This document shows, piece after piece, positions 26,877 to 35,900 of a DNA stretch of 64,000 nt. A program made the translations under genes and the position numbers. Within the stretch, counting starts at the first letter, position 1, and every line of letters starts with the position of its first letter. Source of the stretch: Lysinibacillus mangiferihumi (GTDB taxonomy: Bacteria; Bacillota; Bacilli; Bacillales_A; Planococcaceae); contig NZ_PYWM01000024.1 of NCBI RefSeq assembly GCF_003049665.1, forward strand, positions 1 to 64,000, read 5' to 3'. The notes beneath the pieces were generated by a model, which was given only the letters and a program-made list of their open reading frames with translations, had not been told where the DNA came from and ran no database searches.

Positions 26877-27542
26877 TCATTTACTACGTCTTTGTTGAAT
26901 CGTAATATACAATCCTATTAATCGATCCGTAGTCATCGCACCACTTTGTAAATCCTTCAAATGTGAGGCTTGAATAATACCATCCTTCACCGCCTGTGCA
27001 ATGAAGTTTTCTGTTTCAGTTCTCATCGCTGGCGAACCTGGATTCCAAATTGTATTAGCCACCTTAATCTCCTCCTTCCTGTCTTCCACAATTAATTGGA
27101 CTTTCAATTTACTGTTGCTTGGCACAATTACTTGTCCTTCTAATTTGTACCCTCTAGGCATCTTCCAATTGGCCTTCACTTCGAAATGTGGTCGGTCAAT
27201 TCTACGTGCCCAATCACCGCCCCACGTAATGCCCAACTTACGAGCTATTGCCCCTATTTTTGTTAATGTATCTACATCGTATAAGGGTTTCGGGGGAGCC
27301 ACGGCAATGTCCCACGCTAAACGTGAAGTATGATTACTCTTCAGCGTCCACGTTACAATTTTCCCTGGTCTTGTTCTACCTTGTGCATATAGATAATTTT
27401 GCCGTGCTTGCGATCGGTATGTTTCCGTAACAAAGATATTTTTGATTCCCTCTTTATAGCACTCTTGAAAGAGCAATCTGCAGGCCGTTTGCGCCACTGG
27501 TAATAGTTCACCTAAATCTCGGCATGTTGTTGTGACACTCAT
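26877..27542 (-). CDS. Prophage endolysin, M15-type peptidase
   Basis: 221 residues. The catalytic zinc peptidase of the VanY/M15 family is visible: TETYRSQARQNYLYAQGR, SNHTSRLAWDIAV (H and D ligands) and DRPHFE (last His). It cleaves peptide bonds in peptidoglycan stems (L-Ala-D-Glu type in relatives). The C-terminal part (from IWNPGSPAM) looks like a small helical cell-wall-binding or SLH-like region. It overlaps the holin gene by 4 bases (ATGA), the classical lysis cassette. Confidence 0.9.
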   Translation of the reverse strand: MSVTTTCRDLGELLPVAQTACRLLFQECYKEGIKNIFVTETYRSQARQNYLYAQGRTRPGKIVTWTLKSNHTSRLAWDIAVAPPKPLYDVDTLTKIGAIARKLGITWGGDWARRIDRPHFEVKANWKMPRGYKLEGQVIVPSNSKLKVQLIVEDRKEEIKVANTIWNPGSPAMRTETENFIAQAVKDGIIQASHLKDLQSGAMTTDRLIGLYITIQQRRSK

Positions 27543-27955
27543 TGTTTATCATCCTTTTTTTCATCGTTATCGATTTGTAACTGCTTAAAAGCACTCGTTA
27601 AAAACTTTGGTACTTTCAAACCTAACTTTCCAAGATTTTCAATCATACTGATTCCTTCCATCCCGATTAGAAAAAGAATCATGGCATTGCGCATAAAGTT
27701 CCCACTCTCGGTTGCCAAGTCCAGTTGCACTGCAGCAATGACCATTAAAATCATCGCCACTTTTTTAAACAGTCCGATTAAGGCTTTTCTGCTTTCAACG
27801 TTTTTCACAACAAAAGCAACCATAACGCCTAAAATATAATCGATCGCCATAAAGATAGTGAGTGCTTTAATTAAATGGTCAATCCCACCAACAAAATAGG
27901 CGACCCCTGCCACGGAGCCGCCTACGAGTGATGTATATAATGTGTCGGTTTTCAT
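27539..27955 (-). CDS. Phage holin (TcdE/phage_holin_4-like)
   Basis: 138 residues from the ATG at 27955 (AAGGAAGG 5 bases upstream). At least three membrane spans and the IDYILGVMVAFVVKN segment with a charged C-terminus are typical of this holin family. It forms pores that release the endolysin. It directly precedes and overlaps the endolysin gene. Confidence 0.87.
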   Translation of the reverse strand: MKTDTLYTSLVGGSVAGVAYFVGGIDHLIKALTIFMAIDYILGVMVAFVVKNVESRKALIGLFKKVAMILMVIAAVQLDLATESGNFMRNAMILFLIGMEGISMIENLGKLGLKVPKFLTSAFKQLQIDNDEKKDDKQ

Positions 27956-27981
27956 TGGTACCTTCCTTTTTTCCATAATAA

Positions 27982-28011
27982 AAGCCCTCCACAGATGATT
28001 GTAGAAGGCTT
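27982..28011 (-). terminator. Terminator between SDR gene and holin
   Basis: A 12-bp stem with two G-U pairs on the minus strand (AAGCCTTCTACA / TGTGGAGGGCTT) followed by TTTATT. It separates the SDR cargo gene from the lysis cassette. Confidence 0.6.
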
Positions 28012-28045
28012 AAAATCTATTGTAATTTTACTTATTTTGAAACGA

Positions 28046-28768
28046 TCAAGCATTTAAGTCTGTTATTGAAGGGATAGTAATTTCCTTAACACATGAAACT
28101 GGTGATAAATTAATCACACATTGCACAATAGATACAATATCTTGTACAGGTATACGTGTACCTTCATATAAATCAATTGCCTTTTCTGCACCTTCTTCAT
28201 AAGGTACTTCTGCTGCTAGCTCCCCTGGATTAATACAAGTGACAGGAATTTTATCTCCTCTCAAATGTTCACGTAGAGCATTTGTAATGCCTCGTAAGCC
28301 GAATTTAGATGCAACAAATGAAACCTGTGAACTATTTGTATGTTCTAAGCCTGCCGTTGAACCAATTAAAATGACTTTTCCATTTTTAGCTTGTCTTAAG
28401 TTTGGTAGAAGCGCTTGAATATACGTAATAGTAGAAGTTAGATTTATATTGATTAAGTTGGAAATATCTTCGATTTCATCCTTATCAAATGTATAGTCAT
28501 CTTCGAAACCACGCTTTTCCCATACGCCAACATTATATATTAATACATCTATTGCAATGTCTTTTAAGGTTTCCTTTAAAGCAGAGATTTGTTGTTGACT
28601 TGATAAATCTATGGAGAGCCATTTGCGATTTACACCATCATTAATATCCAAACTTTCTGGTCGTGTTCTTGACACCATCCATACTGTATCTCCCTCTATG
28701 GGTAGACCCTTTACAAAGGCGTCACCAAGCCCTTGACTTGCTCCAAAAATAATAAAGTCTTTACTCAT
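28046..28768 (-). CDS. Short-chain dehydrogenase (SDR), prophage cargo, Tyr to Phe
   Basis: 240 residues from the ATG at 28768 (GAGAGGAAG upstream). NAD(P) motif FGASQGLGD, active-site Ser137 in ILIGSTAG and Lys155 are present, but the catalytic tyrosine of YxxxK is Phe151 (SFVASKFGLRG). The NNAG motif reads YNVG. It sits between the fibre module and lysis genes with its own terminator, a typical place for a cargo (moron) gene. Without Tyr the normal oxidoreductase reaction should be weak or lost; a binding role is possible. Confidence 0.85.
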   Translation of the reverse strand: MSKDFIIFGASQGLGDAFVKGLPIEGDTVWMVSRTRPESLDINDGVNRKWLSIDLSSQQQISALKETLKDIAIDVLIYNVGVWEKRGFEDDYTFDKDEIEDISNLININLTSTITYIQALLPNLRQAKNGKVILIGSTAGLEHTNSSQVSFVASKFGLRGITNALREHLRGDKIPVTCINPGELAAEVPYEEGAEKAIDLYEGTRIPVQDIVSIVQCVINLSPVSCVKEITIPSITDLNA

Positions 28769-28854
28769 CCAATCTTCCTCTCCAATAACTATCTTTTGAT
28801 TATTTAAGATAGAAAACAATATAACAATTAAATCTATTATATTTACAATATTGA

Positions 28855-29031
28855 TTATTTATCTTCATTCTTTTGACTGAAATTCATAAATTTACTATCA
28901 TTTTCTTGTTCTAGTTTGCTATACACCACTTGGCGCAAATTCGATAGATTTGGTACTTGATTACGTTTATGTGGACGTGCTAGCACATAGTTATACCAGA
29001 TAGCTACTAGTCCACTACGTTCATTAAACAT
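28855..29031 (-). CDS. Small prophage protein (XkdX position)
   Basis: 58 residues from the ATG at 29031, which has AGGAGGTG upstream. Start MFNERSGLVAIWYNYVLARP, charged C-terminus. It occupies the place of the tiny XkdX protein after the fibre genes of PBSX-like prophages, but I see no clear sequence match. Function unknown. Confidence 0.65.
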   Translation of the reverse strand: MFNERSGLVAIWYNYVLARPHKRNQVPNLSNLRQVVYSKLEQENDSKFMNFSQKNEDK

Positions 29032-29275
29032 TTTGTTCACCTCCTGACATTTGTTTTTCTATTAATGTAGAAAGCTCCATTATGGCCTTTTCTTGGCTAG
29101 CTAATCGTTGCTCTTGATTCGCTATATACGTTGACATCTCCCTCATACTGCTCAAAAGTAGTTGGTTTTCTTGTTCTAAACGTGCAGCCTTTTCTTCTGC
29201 TGTGTCTTCGTCACCGAACTTTTTCATTTCACCCATTGTGCCATCTGGATTACGTACTTTATATTGAAATGCCAT
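29024..29275 (-). CDS. Small coiled-coil tail protein
   Basis: 83 residues. After a short beta start (MAFQYKVRNPDGTMGEMKKFG) a helix of about 50 residues with heptads of E, Q and L follows (EKAARLEQENQLLLS). It lies right after the fibre gene and overlaps the next gene by 8 bases. Likely a structural or chaperone partner of the fibre; unproven. Confidence 0.7.
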   Translation of the reverse strand: MAFQYKVRNPDGTMGEMKKFGDEDTAEEKAARLEQENQLLLSSMREMSTYIANQEQRLASQEKAIMELSTLIEKQMSGGEQNV

Positions 29276-31416
29276 TAGTCCACCGCCCCTGTTATCAGAT
29301 GTATTTTGTAATTAGATGCCAAGTCCGTTCGCGTTGGCGTAATTTTTAACACAATTCGTTGTTTGGCTTCCATTCCTTTATGCTCAAAAGTGTCCTCCAC
29401 GACACCTTGTTTGGCTGTAATGGGTGCTGTATTCACCGGTGATAACACCGTGTATTGTTCTGCTTCACCCTTTGCCGTCATGGATAGTTCCACCTTAATA
29501 TTGAGCTCCTTATCACGTTGAATAAACAATAAAACGCCCTTTGCAGATCCGCTTGGCGGCTCGATTTGGTAACGAGCAACGGATTGTAAAATAGGCGTTT
29601 TCACTTCTTTTTTATTCAGTTTAATCGTTTTACTCGTCTTGGCTCCGTAATTATCTACGACCTCAAGAACAATCGTATTTTCACCAGTTATTAATTGTGC
29701 TAGCTTTACATCAAACTCCCACGCACCGCCTGTACCACTGTAAATTTCCACTGGTTCACCTGCATTAATACGCCTTGTCACTTTCACCGTGGCATTTGCA
29801 TCGTCATCCGATGCTTTACCGGATATTTTGAATGTATCGGTATCAATGACACCCGAAGGCACGACCGCATCCACTGATAGCAAAGGGGCTCTATTCGGCA
29901 CAACTGAAAATCTACGTTCTATTTTAGCAGAAATCCCTTTTTCGGTATCCTCAGCCCATACAACCAGTTTTTGAACGCCTTGCGATAGTGTGCCCGTAAT
30001 AGCTGAATTACCGTTATAAAGCTTGCCACCTTTAAAAGTTAACTGCTTTGATAGTGTGAATCTTTGCTGGCTTACGTTTGTCGCTAACACCTTACGAGGT
30101 TCATCATTGATTTGATAATAAACCGTAACGGATTGGTCTGCATCAGGATCAAAGGCTGTTCCTTCAATAGTCAATGTGTCATTTTCATACAATCTCACGT
30201 TGCCAGATGGACTCCGTAACGACACAGTGGGTGCTACATTGTGTTCGATTGTCAATACGTCTGAATGGATATAATCGGAATACACATTGCTTGTATTTTT
30301 TGCTCGCACACGTAGTTCTAATGTTTTATGTGTTTGATTTGTACTTATCTGCAAACTACGTGTAAGTGTGTTGTTGTATGGAAGTGGTGTCCAATCGTCT
30401 GTGCTGTTGTATCGGTAATCTACTTCATAAAGTGCGAGATTAGCAGCGCGAGACGCACCAAATGTGATGTTCACCGTCTCGTTTGGTTTGAACTTTTTGC
30501 CTTGTATTGGGGATGTAAATGGACCAGGCGGTGCAATGGCTTGATTCACACGGCTACCTCTGACATACCAATAACCATCACTATGTTTTTTGTTCGTTGG
30601 ATACGCTGTTTCCTCCGCTACAATTCCTGATTGAACTAAACCGCCTAAAGATGTCTGATATTTATTCCAATAATATTTTGGTTTTGTTACGGTATAAACA
30701 CCACTTGTCCGATAGTTAGATTCTAAATTTCTAGCATCGACTGCTTTTACTCTAAATTGAATCCTTGAAGCAGTGGGGATGGTATACGAAAAACGATTGG
30801 TTGTCGGTGTACCGATTTGTACCCATGAGCCATTGTTTATTGCTACCTGTAGGATGTACCGAGAAAAATCATTATTTACATCAGAAGATGCTCCCCATGC
30901 GATGGCTTTGACATCACCAATTTCTAAAGTTCCAGAAGGTTGTGTAAAGACCCCTGGCTGTGTTGGTGCTATGTTTACCCTTGCTCTTCTCACATACCAA
31001 TAACCGTCTGTATGTCGTCCGTTTGCCGGATATATTCCTGCGTTTGCAGGAACGTTTGATTGAATGAGTGAACCCCTACTATAACTTGTTGATGAAGTAG
31101 AATTGCTAGTAGACTTTTCAGACATCGTTACATTTTGAGGCGCACCAGACAAGTTACCTCCATATCCAATTGAATGTATGGTAAACCTCTGCACACTTCT
31201 CCCATTCAATCTATACCCAACATCACCCACAGACAGAGGAACACTATATCCTATTTGATTGGAAACGCTGTATTCGTTCCTAAATTCGTTAAACGTGTAG
31301 TTTCTGTATAAGTTGTTAAATGTTTGTGGTGTCCAAGAAGACTCCCTACTCCAAGGTTGTTCTTGCCATCTAGTTGTTGATTCCACTGTAAATACATCAT
31401 AATAATATTGAGCCAA
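29275..31416 (-). CDS. Tail fibre-like protein with Ig/FN3-type repeats
   Basis: 713 residues of beta-rich sequence. Two copies of a YP-x(5)-DGYWYVR-x(3)-VN unit (near residues 135 and 270) each precede an Ig/FN3-like module, followed by cadherin/Ig-like modules (APTVSLRSPSGNVRLYENDT and VPNRAPLLSVDAVVPSG). It is likely the receptor-binding or tail fibre protein on the baseplate. It follows baseplate genes, as XkdV does in PBSX, but the sequence is of a different type. Confidence 0.75.
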   Translation of the reverse strand: MAQYYYDVFTVESTTRWQEQPWSRESSWTPQTFNNLYRNYTFNEFRNEYSVSNQIGYSVPLSVGDVGYRLNGRSVQRFTIHSIGYGGNLSGAPQNVTMSEKSTSNSTSSTSYSRGSLIQSNVPANAGIYPANGRHTDGYWYVRRARVNIAPTQPGVFTQPSGTLEIGDVKAIAWGASSDVNNDFSRYILQVAINNGSWVQIGTPTTNRFSYTIPTASRIQFRVKAVDARNLESNYRTSGVYTVTKPKYYWNKYQTSLGGLVQSGIVAEETAYPTNKKHSDGYWYVRGSRVNQAIAPPGPFTSPIQGKKFKPNETVNITFGASRAANLALYEVDYRYNSTDDWTPLPYNNTLTRSLQISTNQTHKTLELRVRAKNTSNVYSDYIHSDVLTIEHNVAPTVSLRSPSGNVRLYENDTLTIEGTAFDPDADQSVTVYYQINDEPRKVLATNVSQQRFTLSKQLTFKGGKLYNGNSAITGTLSQGVQKLVVWAEDTEKGISAKIERRFSVVPNRAPLLSVDAVVPSGVIDTDTFKISGKASDDDANATVKVTRRINAGEPVEIYSGTGGAWEFDVKLAQLITGENTIVLEVVDNYGAKTSKTIKLNKKEVKTPILQSVARYQIEPPSGSAKGVLLFIQRDKELNIKVELSMTAKGEAEQYTVLSPVNTAPITAKQGVVEDTFEHKGMEAKQRIVLKITPTRTDLASNYKIHLITGAVD

Positions 31417-31418
31417 CC

Positions 31419-32057
31419 TTAAAGCACCTCCACTAATTCAACGTTGTAGGTCCGCCAATCACCAAAACGCATTTCAGCCTTCACATAATCCATCTCAACA
31501 TTACTACGCGCTACTTTTGCACCTTTTTTGTATGTTGTTGCAAGTGCTGATACCTTAATCATGTCTGTACCTACTTCTGTTATCATCACATCTTCACTAT
31601 GTTCATCATCGTAGATTGTCACTTGTGTCAATGCAGTAAAGCCTTTCACACTCGCAACTTTTAAAGCAGTTGCGTCCTTTTCCACTGCCTCGATAATTTC
31701 TGTCATTGTTTTATCTAACTTGATTTTGTTTGTGTTGCCGTCCAGTGTATCGGCGAATGTACCAGAGTTACCTGGTACACGGCCGTCGAGTTCCATTTGG
31801 ATTTGTAGACGTCTTATATTTGTTTGAAGTGCTATTATATATTCTCTATTTCGTTCAATATTTGAGTCTAGATGATTCATTACTTTTTCACTGTGAACAG
31901 TTCCTTGCTGCAATGGTTTCCAAACAGGCAATCTTGTTATACGGTCTATTTTTTGTTGTCCTGTGTCTTTATCTATTTCTGGAATAAAGTCTCCATTTTC
32001 ATCAATAGCGAGAATATGATCTAAAAAGTTTATTCTTTCATAATTTTCAATAGCCAT
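31419..32057 (-). CDS. Baseplate/fibre-connecting structural protein
   Basis: 212 residues. The N-terminal half is predicted helical (TVHSEKVMNHLDSNIERNRE), the C-terminal half holds beta strands (ALKVASVKGFTALTQVTIYD). It starts 1 base overlapping with the gene before and lies next to the fibre gene. Such proteins are common between baseplate and fibre genes in Firmicute phages; function is inferred from position. Confidence 0.7.
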   Translation of the reverse strand: MAIENYERINFLDHILAIDENGDFIPEIDKDTGQQKIDRITRLPVWKPLQQGTVHSEKVMNHLDSNIERNREYIIALQTNIRRLQIQMELDGRVPGNSGTFADTLDGNTNKIKLDKTMTEIIEAVEKDATALKVASVKGFTALTQVTIYDDEHSEDVMITEVGTDMIKVSALATTYKKGAKVARSNVEMDYVKAEMRFGDWRTYNVELVEVL

Positions 32058-32359
32058 TATGCGCCACCTCCCTCAACGGTAATCGGTATATCAAACACAT
32101 ACATAAATCCTGTATGTTCTTTATAAAAGTTGGTGGGACCATCTACTAAAATTTCACCTTGATTATCTAAAAGCGCTGCATAAGTTACATGGCCATGATA
32201 ATCATTTAAATAAAACATCACACGTAAGGTATTTCCTAATCGCTCTGTTCTAAATATTTCTATATTCCTTTCAGTTCCATCAATTAAAAAACGCCCCTTT
32301 CTTACATGTGAAAGAAGCGTTTGAAACAGTAAGTTTATTAGTCTTTCATGTACTTGCAC
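32057..32359 (-). CDS. Small prophage tail-region protein
   Basis: 100 residues, beta-rich, starting MQVHERLINLLFQTLLSHVR and ending FDIPITVEGGGA. It lies between the XkdU-like gene and the structural protein. No enzyme motif is visible. Probably a baseplate accessory protein. Confidence 0.7.
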   Translation of the reverse strand: MQVHERLINLLFQTLLSHVRKGRFLIDGTERNIEIFRTERLGNTLRVMFYLNDYHGHVTYAALLDNQGEILVDGPTNFYKEHTGFMYVFDIPITVEGGGA

Positions 32360-32372
32360 ATTATCACCTCAT

Positions 32373-33038
32373 TCAATAACAAAATGCCATACCTGTTACT
32401 GGATAAATAACTTCATAACCATATGTTTTAGTTGGCATATGAATCTTAGATTCACTATTAACACCAACACCATTATCAGATGTAATGGACTGATTAGTCT
32501 TAGGATAGGAAACAGGATAAACATGTTGTCGAGCACCAACCCTAATCCTTGGTACTTCGAACACATACCTATATAAGCTTTGCAAATGTGCTGGCTTAAC
32601 TTCCTCTACTGCTGTGAATAACCCACTATCTATTGATCCACTTGTATGAGGTATTCTTATAATAAATGCATACTCTCCAGGTACATCAATAACTGAAGCA
32701 TTTCGATTTTCTACAAACGTATTCACGATTGTTTCCATCCGCTTTTTAGTTACTGGAAAATATTCATTCATTTTAAGTATTACGTTACGCCTACGTTGTT
32801 CAATTGTTTGAGTGTCAGTTGGCTTGATTCTAAATATAGACTCCCAATAAGGTAATGCCCAGGTAGCATTATTAATACGCGTTTCTGTACTTACCTTATT
32901 AATAAATTGAAGTACTTCTTCCATTATCATCCCATTTGCATTGAATATAGATAACTGATATTCATCGTTATACATCGGAGTTACGGCTCGTAACATCCTT
33001 TTTCCTGTTTCCGTTTGGATATAATTTTCACGATCCAC
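32373..33038 (-). CDS. xkdU: Baseplate protein, XkdU/YmfQ-like (DUF2313)
   Basis: 221 residues. The N-terminal pattern (AVTPMYNDEY, then ALPYWESIFRI and RRRNVILKMN) matches the DUF2313/YmfQ family that follows the baseplate J protein in PBSX. It links baseplate and fibres. The start overlaps the XkdT-like gene by 11 bases. Confidence 0.82.
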   Translation of the reverse strand: MDRENYIQTETGKRMLRAVTPMYNDEYQLSIFNANGMIMEEVLQFINKVSTETRINNATWALPYWESIFRIKPTDTQTIEQRRRNVILKMNEYFPVTKKRMETIVNTFVENRNASVIDVPGEYAFIIRIPHTSGSIDSGLFTAVEEVKPAHLQSLYRYVFEVPRIRVGARQHVYPVSYPKTNQSITSDNGVGVNSESKIHMPTKTYGYEVIYPVTGMAFCY

Positions 33039-34146
33039 TGTTGACCACCTCGCCGATGACCGCTCTCTGTCCCACGGTTAATACGATATTATCCGTTTGA
33101 CTGTTGAGGTTTAGCTCTTGATAATCAAGCACACCTTCTGTTTCGATTAACGATGCGCCAACTTCTGTTGTACGAACAATCATGGCATTTAATAAACCAC
33201 GATTCATATTGTTTTTAGCTCGTTCAAGTGTCAAAGTAGGGTCTGCTCCTTCTTCAAAGTAAATACGTGCCGTTATATTAATCACAACAGGCTCAATAGT
33301 TCCAACTGTCACGATAGCGCCAATAGGAGCTTTACCTTCACCCAACCCTTCGAATTCTTCTGGATCGATATACTCTTTAACACGTCTCATTAATTCATCA
33401 TTAGCAAATTGATTATTTGCATCAGTTATCAATACTCGAACTGTTCGTGGACCTTTCCATAGAGGTTGGACAATTACATTACCAACACCATCTACCTCTT
33501 TCGCCCAACGCTCATAATCACGTCTAGCACCACTTAGCGGAGCTAATGCAATACGGTTTAATATACGTTCTCGAAGTGATTCATCACTTTCAGCTTCTGT
33601 TCCACCAGTTATCGGTTCAAGATTAATAATATTATCAACCTCATAACCTCGTTGAATCGTTACAACTGTTCGTGCTGCTGTATTACCTATATTTCCACTT
33701 TCAATCGCTTCAATTCTTACAATAGCCTCACCATTATTAATTACTACATTTTCGGTAGTTTTGTACTCTTTCGCACTTTCCGTATCATCACCCAATGTAT
33801 AAACAATTGTTCCTGTTGGTATAACCTGTCCTTCTTTTTTACTCTTTAATTTGACTTTACCACTGGCGTTTGTTCCACCCCGCCTAAAAATATGATAGGG
33901 AGCACCATGCCATTCAAGAAACTTACCAGTAGCAAACTGTGGAAACATCATTTGCAATGTGATAGATAAATGAAATTGTGTGATTTCAGTCGCTATAATC
34001 GCAGTAGGCTTTGTATGATCGAAAAACATTTGTCCCTCGGAAGTGTCTATGCCAGTTGGGGCTTTACTTAATGCCATCTGTGTGAAATATTCTTCTGTTG
34101 CATTCTTCAAAAACTCCGGCATGATAAAATCAGTTGATTCTACCAC
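33028..34146 (-). CDS. xkdT: Baseplate J-like protein (XkdT)
   Basis: 372 residues of the baseplate_J/gp47 family: GTIVYTLGDDTESAKEYKTTENVVI, TAARTVVTIQRGYEVDNI and the ESDESLRERIL motif are diagnostic. It builds the baseplate wedge of contractile tails. The start overlaps the XkdS-like gene by 17 bases. Confidence 0.92.
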   Translation of the reverse strand: MVESTDFIMPEFLKNATEEYFTQMALSKAPTGIDTSEGQMFFDHTKPTAIIATEITQFHLSITLQMMFPQFATGKFLEWHGAPYHIFRRGGTNASGKVKLKSKKEGQVIPTGTIVYTLGDDTESAKEYKTTENVVINNGEAIVRIEAIESGNIGNTAARTVVTIQRGYEVDNIINLEPITGGTEAESDESLRERILNRIALAPLSGARRDYERWAKEVDGVGNVIVQPLWKGPRTVRVLITDANNQFANDELMRRVKEYIDPEEFEGLGEGKAPIGAIVTVGTIEPVVINITARIYFEEGADPTLTLERAKNNMNRGLLNAMIVRTTEVGASLIETEGVLDYQELNLNSQTDNIVLTVGQRAVIGEVVNSGS

Positions 34147-34588
34147 TTAAATAGCCTCCCTTCTGCACTGTCACTGTATCAATTCCGTAGACACTTTCTA
34201 CATCAAATGTTATATAACACTCATCTACTCTCCATTCAAATCTAAAATTTGTTACATTGACTGTTCGATTATCTACATGCAAAGCTTCTTTAATGGATCT
34301 TCTTATTTCACTTTCCGTTATACTGCGGGGGTAGTTTTGACGCAAGATTTTTAAAAATTCAACACCGAAATCCGTACTATATGCTTCATGGGCATATCTT
34401 TCTGTCGCCACACACTTAATTACCCAAAAAATATAAGCGTCCTTTGCATCGCAACGCTTAGTCTTTCCGCTTCCCGTCACAAATGTTTCCCTTGCATTGT
34501 AATCATACGTATATGATTCAACTTCTTGTAACACTTCTTCTTCCACATCAAACATAACATCTTCGACATCCCAAACAGGATAACTCAT
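34130..34588 (-). CDS. xkdS: Baseplate wedge protein, XkdS-like (gp25/DUF2634)
   Basis: 152 residues with the gp25-like pattern DAYIFWVIKCVATERYAHEAYS followed by FGVEFLKILR. It is a wedge component located before XkdT in PBSX. Overlaps the next gene. Confidence 0.85.
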   Translation of the reverse strand: MSYPVWDVEDVMFDVEEEVLQEVESYTYDYNARETFVTGSGKTKRCDAKDAYIFWVIKCVATERYAHEAYSTDFGVEFLKILRQNYPRSITESEIRRSIKEALHVDNRTVNVTNFRFEWRVDECYITFDVESVYGIDTVTVQKGGYLSGRIN

Positions 34589-34866
34589 TATATTAACCTC
34601 CCTACTATAACGAATTGATTGCCGTCATTTGCAGGGACAATAAACAACCTGTCACCATCTTTATATTGCGGTTTCATTTCTGTTTGATTATCAACTACCA
34701 AATGGAACTCTGAATATGGAATTGGGGTAGGCAGTGCATCGATTAAGACAGAACCTCCAGAAAATGTGCCAACGACTGGAAATCTAAAAACTGTTGATTC
34801 CATTGCTTTCCCAGCTGCACCTAAAAGCTCTTGCACAATCAAATCTGTATACATTTGTGAACTCAT
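34588..34866 (-). CDS. xkdR: XkdR-like protein (DUF2577)
   Basis: 92 residues, with the conserved hydrophobic start and the PQYKDGDRLFIVPANDGNQF segment. PBSX has DUF2577 protein XkdR at this place between XkdQ and XkdS. Baseplate hub accessory. Confidence 0.8.
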   Translation of the reverse strand: MSSQMYTDLIVQELLGAAGKAMESTVFRFPVVGTFSGGSVLIDALPTPIPYSEFHLVVDNQTEMKPQYKDGDRLFIVPANDGNQFVIVGRLI

Positions 34867-34868
34867 GT

Positions 34869-35900
34869 CTACGCCTCCAATTCTAGTGTCATAGTTTTAT
34901 TGACATAATCCCTTGAGATTGCTACAACATAACGTCTAATAGGAACTTGTGCATCATTTTTTATACCACCGATTGTACCTACTGCAACATCTACTGCGTC
35001 ACCAACGCGAATCCACGGAATGTCCACGTGATCTTTAATCGTTTGATTTTTTTGTGGCTTCCCCTGCTCTTTTAAAATATTTTTAGCTGCAGTATTTGCT
35101 TCTGCAGGTGTGTTGTAATCAGAGCTATAAATAATTTTAGTATGGGTACCAAATGCAGTATCTCCTGTAACAGTTGTTTGCAATGGTGGCATTTTATCGC
35201 CTTTTACGACTCCATACACTTTCACAACCGTGACAAAATCATTAGATATGGTGTGAACGTCAGTGCCATCCTGCGCAGCCCTACTGTCTAGTACATAAAT
35301 TTTTTGATTGCTACCACGTGTAACGATTTCAAATTTCCCTTTTGTATTGCGAATAACCGTCTTAACTCCTGTTTTCTGCTCTGACTTTTCTTTGTATTCC
35401 AGAATTTTAGTAGTTGCTTGGGATTTGACCATTTCTTTACTTAACATGCCACCTATACCTTCAAATTTGCCAACAGGCATACCAATTCCCGACAGTATTG
35501 TTTTGATTCTGCCGTCCGCTGTGCCGTCTGGAAAGTAGTAAATTATATCGTTTCCAACTAGTAGCTGATTGCTGTTTGAAACAGTGCTGTTTATCGTAAA
35601 ATCAGAAGCATTAGTCTGCCAGGTTGTGAATGTACCACGGTAAACTTCCGTCCAATCTGTATCCTCATCTTTTGCTTCAATCATCATTCTGCGTGCCAAA
35701 TATAAATCTTCATGAATCCATAATCCGTCTATCTTTTCATTTTTAACATGTAGATCAACCGTATCAACTAAGCCTTCATCAGTACTTGTAAATGTGGCCG
35801 TTTCAATCAAATCTGTTATATCTTTTCGTTTTCCATTCGGAGGAAAAAGCCAAAAGCGATATTGAACAAAATCTGTGTTGTAGGTCTTCACTTCAACCAC
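34869..35900 (-). CDS. xkdQ: Baseplate hub protein, XkdQ-like (gpD-like)
   Basis: 343 residues of the phage late-control D type: a hub fold beginning FRFWLFPPNGKR-like sequence (QYRFWLFPPNGKRKDITDL), a middle segment EYKEKSEQKTGVKTVIRNTKGKF and late IRVGDAVDVAVGTIGG. It forms the tail hub that carries the spike. Annotators sometimes call it a hydrolase; no catalytic motif is visible. Confidence 0.85.
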   Translation of the reverse strand: MVEVKTYNTDFVQYRFWLFPPNGKRKDITDLIETATFTSTDEGLVDTVDLHVKNEKIDGLWIHEDLYLARRMMIEAKDEDTDWTEVYRGTFTTWQTNASDFTINSTVSNSNQLLVGNDIIYYFPDGTADGRIKTILSGIGMPVGKFEGIGGMLSKEMVKSQATTKILEYKEKSEQKTGVKTVIRNTKGKFEIVTRGSNQKIYVLDSRAAQDGTDVHTISNDFVTVVKVYGVVKGDKMPPLQTTVTGDTAFGTHTKIIYSSDYNTPAEANTAAKNILKEQGKPQKNQTIKDHVDIPWIRVGDAVDVAVGTIGGIKNDAQVPIRRYVVAISRDYVNKTMTLELEA

